Assembly (NCBI GenBank): GCA_951812925.1
Contig: OX638368.1
Span: 25,421,187 to 25,485,186 of the forward strand
Length of the DNA: 64,000 nucleotides
Direction: 5' to 3'
Source of the DNA: Calliopum simillimum
Lineage: Eukaryota; Arthropoda; Insecta; Diptera; Lauxaniidae
Shown here: positions 34,654-46,100 of the stretch, piece after piece
How the letters are laid out: each line of letters opens with the position of its first letter
Position numbering within the stretch: position 1 is the first letter of the stretch
Made by a program: the position numbers and the translations under genes
The notes under the pieces: generated by a model
Database searches by the model: none
What the model was told of the DNA's origin: nothing
What the model saw: the letters and a program-made list of their open reading frames with translations, nothing else

Positions 34654-35144
34654 ATATTAGACTGCCCACAAGCTATACGAAATGTGTAAAGTTGTAATTT
34701 TTTTTTTGCTCCCCATCAATTTTGGTAGAATAGAGATCAAAAAACACAAGATTCAAAAAAAAAAAATCTGTGTAAAAAATGTTGTCGGTTTTCGATTAAA
34801 GCTTGAAAAATGGACTTTGAAATGGCAAATCACTTTAACTATCCGTAACTTCTGACCCTGCAGTTTATCGGACAGGTGCATGACTAACCCCTGAACAAGC
34901 TCCAGGTAATGCTAGTTCTTATTCCACAATAAATAAATTTTCATATACTTAGTGAAGATTAACCAAGGTTGATGTCCTACGAACCGTCAATTGTCTCCTG
35001 TGCATTACCTTTTCACCAGTCGAGACACAATTGGAAATTCGTAGAGCTCACCTAGTATAAGATAAGAAAACGGTTTCCTTACTGGAAAATTGCGTTTTAA
35101 GATGTAAATTTATTTAAACAAACAAACCCGAATATTTGCACTTA

Positions 35145-36560
35145 GGTCATTCTCCAAAAATGAACCATTCAATGTCTCAGGGCTCAAAAGCATATTTAAA
35201 TTTTGATATTTTAACTATTTAATACAGATACTTAACAAGAGCTTCTATACGAATAGCTTGAAAAAAAAATAATTCTAAATATTTTACTATGAAATTATAA
35301 CATAAAGTGTTAAAAAGTCATTCTCCCTGCTGTCTCTAACCACTTCATAGTGCACTTATTTTGCCCTTTTACGTTATTTTCTAAAAAAAACTTATGATAA
35401 GAACTGTTTGTATATATATTTGAGTTACTGTTTTTCTGTGTTAACTCTTTCCACCACGGTTGGGATAATAAACCCCAAAAAATTTTGAATAAATACATAA
35501 TTCGGTTATTTACGTAACTTAATTTGAATGAATTAATTGAATTTAATGAAATTATTAGTAATCACTGTTTTTGCTAATAACCACTCCAAGGACATTGAGT
35601 CTCAAAAATTCAGATCAAAAACACCTGGTCCCAACAGTATAAACCGAAAGCGCCACTGACAGTCAAAAATTTTACTTAAATTGAAGTAGTTTCTAAGTTT
35701 AACCTTTCACAAGTATTGTTTACCCCACAGTGTTTTTTTGGTTCGAAAGGGTTAACTCTTGGAAAAAAAAAATTTTACATTGAATTGACATACATAGAAG
35801 TTGGTTCCTCATTTTAGACCATTTCCGCTCAGTTTTTCTTATTCTAACCGTACATTTTTTAAATATTGAGCAAAAAGAAAGTGTGGAGAAAGAGGAGACT
35901 CATTTCTTTTTCAATTCAGCCAGTTTTGGTTCTAAGGTAGTGAGTTTTTTTTTTAAATGTTTAAAAATTTTGTAAAGAATACAAGTGTGCGTCATTCTCC
36001 CTGTAAGTTTTTTTATATTACTATACACATTCTTTTATCTTTATATAATTAAATCAATAAACAATTCTCCAGTTTCAACTTTTTTAAAAATAATTACTTT
36101 TTTCATTGTGATATTACGGTTTTTACAACATTTTGTCATTCTCCCGTCAAATTTACGCCGGGAAAATGGTTCTCTTACGAGACATTGTTGCATATTGGTT
36201 AATTCATTAGAGCTGTTGAACTAAGTTTCCTTTTTATGATTAGGGGCTGTTCATAAGCCTCGCGACACTCAATCATATATTTAAAGTGTTGCCAGCTGGT
36301 TATTTTAGAAAATCTTATTTAATTCTTATGGTTTTTTAATAAATTGAAATTTTTGGTTTTAGAAACGATCGGATAAACTTCTCTTAAAATATACAAAACT
36401 ATGTGGCAACCCTAAAATGTATGTTGGATTTTTCAAAAGTTTATTTGAGCGTTTTGAGACTTTAGTTTTATTTAAATTTATTGTATAAGCGAAACCTAAA
36501 AAAAAAACGTATGGCAACCCTGAAAGCTTATGTTCATTTTAAAAAAGGTTACAGAATTTA
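35145..36560. repeat. Dispersed repeat family B, copy 2
   Basis: Colinear with 7155-8380 (GAGCTTCTATACGAATAGC, AAAAAGTCATTCTCCCTGC, CCTCGCGACACTC, AAATGTATGTTGGATTTTT), with an extra block at about 35500-35760. No ORF of note. Confidence 0.65.
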
Positions 36561-36639
36561 AGGTTATCATAAACTACTTATATCTTCAATTAATAAAAAA
36601 ACAACAAAAAAAAAAAACCGAGGGGATAAAATGAGACTT

Positions 36640-37190
36640 ATTCTGGTATATTTTTCGGAGATTCACCCATCTATCCATAAATAGGCATACGAAATCGGTT
36701 CAGTCCCTGCTTCTATACCTAAATGTGAGTAGGAGAAGTGCATGGGATCATACTTTTTCTAAATGTGGGCTGTGCCACGCCCCTAAATGCAAAAAACGCT
36801 CTCATGGCTAAACCACTGCATCGATTTTTACGAAATTTGGTATGGAGATAGGGTTAGTAATAAGGAACGAGAATATGACCTTTATGATTTTAAAGGAGGG
36901 GTGCTACGCACTTACGGCATTGATTTTTATGAATTTTGGAATGGGGATAGAATGAACAGGACGGAAAGATATAAAAAAGTTTTTGCTATTTGATAGAAGT
37001 AACACGCCTCTTAATTGAAAGCACGCCATTGCGACTAAGCTGCTCCATCGATTTAATGAATACAGATAACCTTAACCCTTAGGAGGAATATTAAAAGCGT
37101 TTTGTGTTTTATCGACCAAGAAAGGTTATAAAAACTTTTTCTTTATAGTAAAATTGAAATGGTCGAATTTCGGCCACAAGGCGAACTCTA
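36640..37190. repeat. GTGCCACGCCCC-class dispersed repeat fragment
   Basis: Carries GGGCTGTGCCACGCCCC and paired segments with ATCGATTTTTACGAAATTTG and TTGATTTTTATGAATTTTGG, each followed by TGGGGATAG-like sequence. Same style as the repeats at 4436 and 58885 but not colinear with them. Confidence 0.4.
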
Positions 37191-37282
37191 GTATATATAA
37201 ATAAATGCAATTTTCATATTCAGCGACCCCAAAATATAACTGTCAAAATGTTAACTTAACGAAATAACAATCAAAAAAAATT

Positions 37283-37399
37283 ATATTGGGGGTTATCGCG
37301 AATAAATATTCCAGGGGAATTTCCTCAAACTGCCATGCATTCTCTATTGTTGTTTAAGAAAATTCCCAGGGAAGCTTGATTCACGATAACCCCGATTAT
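37283..37399. mobile_element. Small TIR MITE (GGGGTTATCG)
   Basis: About 115 bp with inverted ends GGGGGTTATCGCGAAT and ATTCACGATAACCCC, plus inner inverted CCAGGGGAATTTCC and GAAAATTCCCAGGG. Non-coding. Confidence 0.7.
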
Positions 37400-37412
37400 T
37401 TTTTTTTTCTTA

Positions 37413-38620
37413 GGGGTAAGTGGGGTAAAGTGGGAAGTGGGGTGAAGTGGGAAATGCCCCTTTTCGGGCAAACTAGCAAAGTATAGGTGTCATGCGCTTC
37501 TGACTTGTACTTGCAATGGCCGTAAGCAAATCTTTATGGTATAGCGATGCGTAGATACGTATTTTTGTGATCTCTGGAATCATGTAAAGTTTTCAAGTGA
37601 TTTTGAAATTTCATTTTTAAATTTTTAAGCATCGATATTTTTACTGTTTCTGGAGATAAACCGATTGTAAGTACACAAAAATATTCTTTGTAGTCTTAAT
37701 TTTGATAACGCAAAAGGATTCCGTGTAATTCATAGAGTGAACGAATGAAGCTCACATTTTTTGCTTAATGTGGTATCGGGGTAAAGTGGGAAATTTTTTA
37801 TGGGGTAAAGTGGGAAATGTTATTTCACGATTGCTAGTCCCCACTTGTCAACGTATTATACTATTTCATGATCCAAATAAGTATTGTACATTTATATTGT
37901 GAGTAAACTCTCCGGAAAAGCTAAGCGAGTTGCAAAAAGCAGCTGAGAAACGTTTAGCAATTAAATGGAAGAAAGAGGGAAACAAATCACAAAAAATAGA
38001 GTACCAGGAGGAAAAAAGCACCACCAGCAAAGAAAGCGTCAAAAAAGAAACAAAGATGTTCTAGCTCAGATGAAGATCGTGATTTTTCCACCATTTGCAT
38101 GGAACTCATGCCCGAAATCATGAACAGACACAATACCAACAAATGCTACCTAAAGGATCGTCCACGCCCATTTCACTTGAAATGCGTTAATCTCACGACA
38201 AGCTTCTTTTATTACTAACACTGTGACTCGGACTTTGTTGTTTCATTACAGAACGACGAATAAGCTACTATTTCACAAATTTTTTTAAACACATTTTTTC
38301 TTATATTTTTTTGCAGCAAAATCATTATTTCTTTACATACTTACTCCTTACTTTTCAACATTTGTATTAGTTTTTATGAGTTTTTAAAGTTTCCCACTTT
38401 ACTCCACGATTTTAAATTTTTGCCATTTTGGGCATCCTCGATCAAAGCGTCGTACTCAACAGAAAATCCATATTTTCGGTTCGTTTCTTCGGTAAAAATA
38501 TAGCTTATTTAATTTTCTTTACTGAAGGAAGTTGAAAAATAAAAAAATAAGAAGTTTTGTTCATTTTATGGAGCTTCGAAAACAATTTACCACCTTACCC
38601 CACTCTCCCCTACTAATTTT
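37413..38620. mobile_element. TA-flanked element with reiterated GGGGTAAAGTGGGAA motif
   Basis: Starts GGGGTAAGTGGGGTAAAG and ends TTACCCCACTCTCCCC (inverted), with TA on both sides. The terminal motif recurs at about 37430, 37780, 37800 and, inverted, near 38393. The middle (about 37930-38160) is AG-rich and reads like a Lys-rich transposase tail (KKASKKKQRCSSSDEDRDFS) in the + sense, with stops. This resembles the basic-acidic C-terminus of pogo-like transposases, but no catalytic motif remains. Confidence 0.75.
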
Positions 38621-39072
38621 GAGAGCGGATCCATGCCATAACAATTAATATATAATTTTTTTTTTTTTAATAAATATACGTTCGATTCCTTACAACATAA
38701 GATTTCCATAAAAAATATTCCGCCCTTTTAAAATTGCAAAAAAAAAACCATTTCTAGAAAGAAAAAAAGCATCACAAAAATATTCTTAAAAAATTGCTAT
38801 TTTTGTATCAAAATACCAATAAACTTTATTTGTGGACAAAAAACTTCTTAGAAGAGAATGTTAGTTTGATCATTCTCTACAAAAGATAACTTGAGATCAT
38901 AAGCTAAAAAATAAATAGTTTAGAAGTTACAAGCAGTTAAAGGGATTTACTCTTTTTTCCACTTCAGATTCGTATTTTTTGTTTTTAAATCTTTTTTTTT
39001 TTTTTGCCTCTATCTATACGAAAATGAACGAGAGAAAAAATTACAACTTTGCACATATGGGCAATCTAATAT

Positions 39073-39576
39073 AAATGTAATAAAAAAGAAAATGTTTTGC
39101 CAGTTTTCAATAAAAAATTAGAAAGAAAAAAGAATAAAATTTTTATTATAAATATGTACATATAATTTTACGAAACATTTTGCGAAATTTTCAAAAAAAA
39201 AAACCTTACAATAAATTATGATTCCAAATAAAATTTGCTACAAAAAAACAAAGCTATATATGAATTTAGAAAATACAAAAAAAATAAAAAAATAATTTTA
39301 ATAAAAATGGCATTATCCAAACAAGAAAACAATAAAATGTAATATTTGTAATTTACTAGTTTTATCGAAATTTAACTTTTTCTTCATTTTCTAACATATC
39401 GAATTTTAAAAAACAAAAAAAGAACAATTTAAAATATGAACTATATAATAAAATTAAAAACAAATTAAAAAAATGATTTTAATTTACATGCGCGTAATAT
39501 TTACACTGAAAGAAAGAAAAATTTTAACATTTTACGGTCCAACGAAATCTTTATGACTTTTAGTCATTATTGCTTG
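39073..39576. other. AT-rich DNA downstream of the SLC22 gene
   Basis: Would hold the 3' UTR of the minus-strand transporter. An AATAAA on the minus strand occurs near 39142-39147. Otherwise featureless. Confidence 0.35.
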
Positions 39577-40115
39577 TCATAAATTTTCTTCATGTATATC
39601 GCACTTAAATGAATTGGAAGAGTCTTGTGAAGCGCGAAATCTCACATCCATGTTCCACAATTCAGTGATGCTTATCGTCAATGGATTATCATACTCGTAG
39701 CATCCATTGACTGTATTGTGACAACTTAACTCTGAACATGTCGAACTACGACGTAGCAAAATTATAGCGGAGTTACGACGATAGGTATTCGGCGTTAGCA
39801 CTTTCTCAATGCGTGGCTGCTCCCTATTCCAAAAAGTGCGATTAAGGTAACACATAAGAAATCCATTGAAAATTGCCATCGTTGCAAAGCATGTTATGGG
39901 CAACAGCTGATGAATGACGGTCAGTGTGGAAATGAATGGTGCTACAATGAGCGAAAAACGACTAACAGTGACTACTGAAATCATAAGTAATGGACGCTTT
40001 CTAGCGCTCACCATTTCACCAGAGCAAGTTGTCAGCACGGCTAACGATGCAGAATTAGATAATTTTAGTATAATCCAAAATATAAATTGTGCGGCAATAC
40101 GACGATTTTCTTTAA
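39577..40115 (-). CDS. SLC22 gene exon 6 (TM10-12, C-terminus)
   Basis: Acceptor TTTTATAG on the minus strand. The split Ile codon (A|TT) leads into [16 protein letters not shown]. It then encodes [29 protein letters not shown] and the last helices, and ends [12 protein letters not shown] at 39577. Confidence 0.9.
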
Positions 40116-43100
40116 CTATAAAAGAAAAGAAAAATTCCGCTCAATAAAATGTACATAGACATATAAATAAAAGTTTGGAAATTTACTCTTTTCGGGCACT
40201 AGCCAGACTATATATGTGAGTATTCCAGCAATAATCATAATATAGCCAGCGTATAGCCAACGGCGTCTTGTGTAGAGTATTAGAACGAGTCCCAGAAAGA
40301 CACCAATCATTTCGGAAAAGCCTGTAAGTATGAAATTTGTTGTGTTTTGCAAGTATTCTCAAACGCTTAGTTGGCGCGGCAAGAAATAACGCCCAATGAA
40401 ATAACGCCCGAATTTGTTCGATAGTCATTTTTGTTATAACGCCAAAAATTTGGACTTTACTTCTCTAAAAATTTGAGCTTTATTTTGTTGTTATTTTGGG
40501 TGTTATTTCATTTAAACCAAAATCGAAATATTTTCGTGTAAATAAGTTTTGTGCATTATTTCCAAAATAATTATCGCCTTTATTATTATGTGAAGAATTT
40601 GGGCGTTATTTCACATTGTTTGGGTGAAATTTCATTTCATTAATTGGGCACTATTTCGTTTCTTGTTTTTAGGCAGTACTACGATTATTTTTTTAAATGA
40701 AAAGACGCCCAAAATTTTTAACGAAATAAAGCCCAAATTTAGGGCGTTATTTCCAAAATGATTATCGCCCATATTTTTTTTTTTTTTTTTATTGGAAATA
40801 ATTTGGGTGTTTTTTCGTTTTGGCTTTTGGGCGTTATTTCATATTTTTTGGGTGATACTTCATTTCAATAATTGAACATTATTCAATTTTATGGGCGTTA
40901 TTTCGTTTTTTGTTTTTGGGGTATTTCGTTTTTTTTTTTTTTAATGTAATAACGCCCCAATTTTTAATGAAATAAAACCCAAATTTCGGGTGTTATTTTC
41001 AAAATGATTATCGCCCAAATTTAAATGAAAATAATTTGTGCGTTATTTTGTTTTCGGACGTTATTTCCAATCGCCCACTTAGTTTCTATATATATATCCT
41101 TACCTAAACTCAAGGTATTCACATGTATATAATCAACTCCAAGCTGTCTGATCGTTAGCAACATAACATTGTAGAGCACCGCTGCCCAAATCCATGCAAA
41201 ATGTATTGAGAATAAAAATTTGTACGGTGTCTTGCCATCCCATATGGAGCAATAATTGTATACTTTTTCATGTTGCAACTCAACGGCATATGTCTCTAGC
41301 TGCTGTACCAAATTCAATGGAATTTCACGATTATTAAATGCAGCGCATTCCAACAGCTGCTGTAAGGCCCGATCGATTTTATAATGACGCAGCAACCAAC
41401 GCGGTGAATCCGCGATCCATCTTAAAGTAAAAGTTTTCAATCATTAGTAATTACTTTGTGCAACTTCGTATGTTAGATTCTCGAACCTATGCAAAAATAC
41501 CAGTACTATTACTGAAGATGATATCATCATGTACAAATAACTCCAGCTGTCGAAGAAAATCGAGATGCCAGGCAACAGTATCAGACCAATAGACCAAAAT
41601 AGCTCGAACAGTGTAATGACGATCGTTTTTGCTTTACCTCCTGTGATGTCCGCAACTAAAATGTGTTTTTTTAATAAATAAAAATAAATTTTATAAAATA
41701 AAATAAGGTCGCCTAAAATGTACCACTGAGAAGTCATAGGGATAAAACTAATTTTCTGACTTGTTCCACAAAAAAATTTTCTTGTGTAACCCGAACGCTT
41801 AAGAGAATTTTTTTTTATAGAAAACTTTTAGTTAATTATATAAGCTTTCTAAGGGTGTATTTAGTTTATAGGTTTTTAAAGGATTTTGCAACGTTCTGGA
41901 CGTTTGAAATTGATATTTAAAAGATTTTTTCCTACCTCTACCTCTACCTCTACCTCTACCTCTACCTCTACCTCCACCTCTACCTCTACCTCTACCTCCA
42001 CCTCTACCTCTACCTCTACCTCTACCTCTACCTACTCTACCTCTACCTCTACCTCTACCTCTACCTCTACCTCTACCTCTACTCCACCTCTACCTCTACC
42101 TCTACCTCTACCTCTACCTCTACCTCTACCTCTACCTCTACCTCTACCTCTACCTCTACCTCTACCTCTACCTCCACCTCTACCTCTACCTCTACTCTAC
42201 CTCTACCTCTACCTCCACCTCTACCTCTACCTCTACCTCTACCTCTACCTCTACCTCTACCTCTACCTCTACCTCTACCTCTACCTCTACCTCTACCTCT
42301 ACCTCTACCTCTACCTCTACTACCTCTACCTCTACCTCTACCTCTACCTCTACCTCTACCTCTACCTCTACCTCTACCTCTACCTCTACCTCTACCTCTA
42401 CCTCTACCTCTACCTCACCTCTACCTCTACCTCTACCTCTACCTCTACCTCTACCTCTACCTCTACCTCTACCTCACCTCTACCTCTACCTCTACCTCTA
42501 CCTCTACCTCTACCTCTACCTCTACCTCTACCTCTACCTCTACCTCTACCTCTACCTCTACCTCTACCTCTACCTCTACCTCTACCTCTACCTCTACCTC
42601 TACCTCTACCTCTACCTCCACCTCTACCTCTACCTCTACCTCCACCTCTACCTCTACCTCTACCTCTACCTCCACCTCTACCTCTACCTCTACCTCTACC
42701 TCTACCTCTACCTCCACCTCTACCTCTACCTCTACCTCTACCTCTACCTCTACCTCTACCTCTACCTCTACCTCTACCTCCACCTCTACCTCTACCTCTA
42801 CCTCCACCTCTACCTCTACCTCTACCTCTACCTCTACCTCTACCTCTACCTCTACCTCCACCTCCACCTCTACCTCNNNNNNNNNNNNNNNNNNNNNNNN
42901 NNNNNNNNNNNNNNNNNNNNNNNNNNNNNNNNNNNNNNNNNNNNNNNNNNNNNNNNNNNNNNNNNNNNNNNNNNNNNNNNNNNNNNNNNNNNNNNNNNNN
43001 NNNNNNNNNNNNNNNNNNNNNNNNNNNNNNNNNNNNNNNNNNNNNNNNNNNNNNNNNNNNNNNNNNNNNNNNNNNNTACCTCTACCTCTACCTCACCTCA

Positions 43101-46100
43101 CCTCCTACCTCTACCTCACCTCTAACCTCTACCTCTACCTCACCTCTACCTCTACCTCTACCTCTACCTCTACCTCTACCACTACCTCTACCTCTACACC
43201 CTCTACCTCAACCTCTACCTCCTACCTCACCTCTACCTCAACCTCTACCTCTACCCTCTACCTCTACCTCTACCTCTACCTCTACCTCTACCTCTACCTC
43301 ACCTCTACTACCTCTACCTCTACCTCTACCTCAACCTCTACCTCTACCTCTACCTCTACCTCTACCTCTACCTCTACCTCTACCTCTACCTCTACCTCTA
43401 CCTCTACCTCTACCTCTACCTCTACCTCTACCTCTACCTCTACCTCTACCTCTACCTCTACCTCTACCTCTACCTCTACCTCAACCTACCTCTACCTCTA
43501 CCTCTACCTCTACCTCTACCTCTACCTCTACCTCTACCTCTACCTCTACCTCTACCTCTACCTCTACCTCTACCTCTACCTCTACCTCTACCTCACCTCT
43601 ACACCTCTACCTCTACCTCTACCTCTACCTCTACCTCTACCTCTACCTCTACCTCTACCTCTACCTCTACCTCTACCTCTACCTCTACCTCTACCTCTAC
43701 CTCTACCTCTACCTCTACCTCTACCTCTACCTCTACCTCTACCTCTACCTCTACCTCTACCTCTACCTCTACCTCTACCTCTACCTCTACCTCTACCTCT
43801 ACCTCTACCCTCTACCTCTACCTCTACCTCTACCTCTACCTCTACCTCTACCTCTACCTCTACCTCTACCTCTACCTCTACCTCTACCTCTACCTCTACC
43901 TCTACCTCTACCATCTACATCTACCTCTACCTCTACCTCTACCTCTACCTCTACCTCTACCCTCTACCTCTACCTCTACCTCTACCTCTACCTCTACCTC
44001 TACCTCTACCTCTACCTCTACCTCTACCTCTACCTCTACCTCTACCTCTACCTCTACCTCTACCTCTACCTCTACCTCTACCTCTACCTCTACCTCTACC
44101 TCTACCTCTACCTCTACCTCTACCTCTACCTACCTCTACCTCTACCTCCACCTCCACCTCCACCTCCACCTCCACCTCCACCTCCACCTCCACTCCACCT
44201 CCTACCTCTACCTCTACCTCTACCTCTACCTCTACCCTCTACCTCTACCTCTACCTCTACCTCTACCTCTACCTCTACCTCTACCTCTACCTCTACCTCT
44301 ACCTCTACCTCTACCTCTACCTCTACCTCTACCTCTACCTCTACTCTACCTCTACCTCTACCTCTACCTCTACCTCTACCTCTACCTCTACCTCTACCTC
44401 TACCTCTACCTCTACCTCTACCTCTACCTCTACCTCTACCTCTACCTCTACCTCTACCTCTACCTCTACCTCTACCTCTACCTCTACCTCTACCTCTACC
44501 TCTACCTCTACCTCTACCTCTACCTCTACCTCTACCTCTACCTCTACCTCTACCTCTACCTCTACCTCTACCTCTACCTCTACCTCTACCTCTACCTCTA
44601 CCTCTACCTCTACCTCTACCTCTACCTCTACCTCTACCTCTACCTCTACCTCTACCTCTACCTCTACCTCTACCTCTACCTCTACCTCTACTCTACCTCT
44701 ACCTCTACCTCTACCTCTACCTCTACCTCTACCTCTACCTCTACCTCTACCTCTACCTCTACCTCTACCTCTACCTCTACCTCTACCTCTACCTCTACCT
44801 CTACCTCTACCCTCTACCTCTACCTCTAACCTCTACCTCTACCTCTACCTCTACCTCTACCTCTACCTCTACCTCTACCTCTACCTCTACCTCTACCTCT
44901 ACCTCTACCTCTACCTCTACCTCTACCTCTACCTCTACCTCTACCTCTACCTCTACCTCTACCTCTACCTCTACCTCTACCTCTACCTCTACCTCTACCT
45001 CTACCTCTACCTCTACCTCTACCTCTACCTCTACCTCTACCTCTACCTCTACCTCTACCTCTACCTCTACCTCTACCTCTACCTCTACCTCTACCTCTAC
45101 CTCTACCTCTACCTCTACCTCTACCTCTACCTCTCTACCTCTACCTCTACCTCTACCTCTACCTCTACCTCTACCTCTACCTCTACCTCTACCTCTACCT
45201 CTACCTCTACCTCTACCTCTACCTCTACCTCTACCTCTACCTCTACCTCTACCTCTACCTCTACCTCTACCTCTACCTCTACCTCTACCTCTACCTCTAC
45301 CTCTACCTCTACCTCTACCTCTACCTCTACCTCTACCTCTACCTCTACCTCTACCTCTACCTCTACCTCTACCTCTACCTCTACCTCTACCTCTACCTCT
45401 ACCTCTACCTCTACCTCTACCTCTACCTCTACCTCTACCTCTACCTCTACCTCTACCTCTACCTCTACCTCTACCTCTACCTCTACCTCTACCTCTACCT
45501 CTACCTCTACCTCTACCTCTACCTCTACCTCTACCTCTACCTCTACCTCTACCTCTACCTCTACCTCTACCTCTACCTCTACCTCTACCTCTACCTCTAC
45601 CTCTACCTCTACCTCTACCTCTACCTCTACCTCTACCTCTACCTCTACCTCTACCTCTACCTCTACCTCTACCTCTACCTCTACCTCTACCTCTACCTCT
45701 ACCTCTACCTCTACCTCTACCTCTACCTCTACCTCTACCTCTACCTCTACCTCTACCTCTACCTCTACCTCTACCTCTACCTCTACCTCTACCTCTACCT
45801 CTACCTCTACCTCTACCTCTACCTCTACCTCTACCTCTACCTCTACCTCTACCTCTACCTCTACCTCTACTCTACCTCTACCTCTACCTCTACCTCTACC
45901 TCTACCTCTTCCTCTACCTCTACCTCTACCTCTACCTCTACCTCTACCTCTACCTCTACCTCTACCTCTACCTCTACCTCTACCTCTACCTCTACCTCTA
46001 CCTCTACCTCTACCTCTACCTCTACCTCTACCTCTACCTCTACCTCTACCTCTACCTCTACCTCTACCTCTACCTCTACCTCTACCTCTACCTCTACCTC

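Larger units (their letters stand above)
34654..39072. mobile_element. Possible large TIR element with nested repeats
   Basis: TATATTAGACTGCCCA at about 34654 and TGGGCAATCTAATATA at 39057-39072 are inverted. The similarity continues as TGTGTAAAGTTGTAATTTTTT-like sequence on both sides (about 60 bp). The interval holds repeat family B (35145), the small MITE at 37283 and the GGGGTAAAGTGGG element. It is either one 4.4-kb element or two unrelated inverted copies of one short repeat. Confidence 0.4.
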
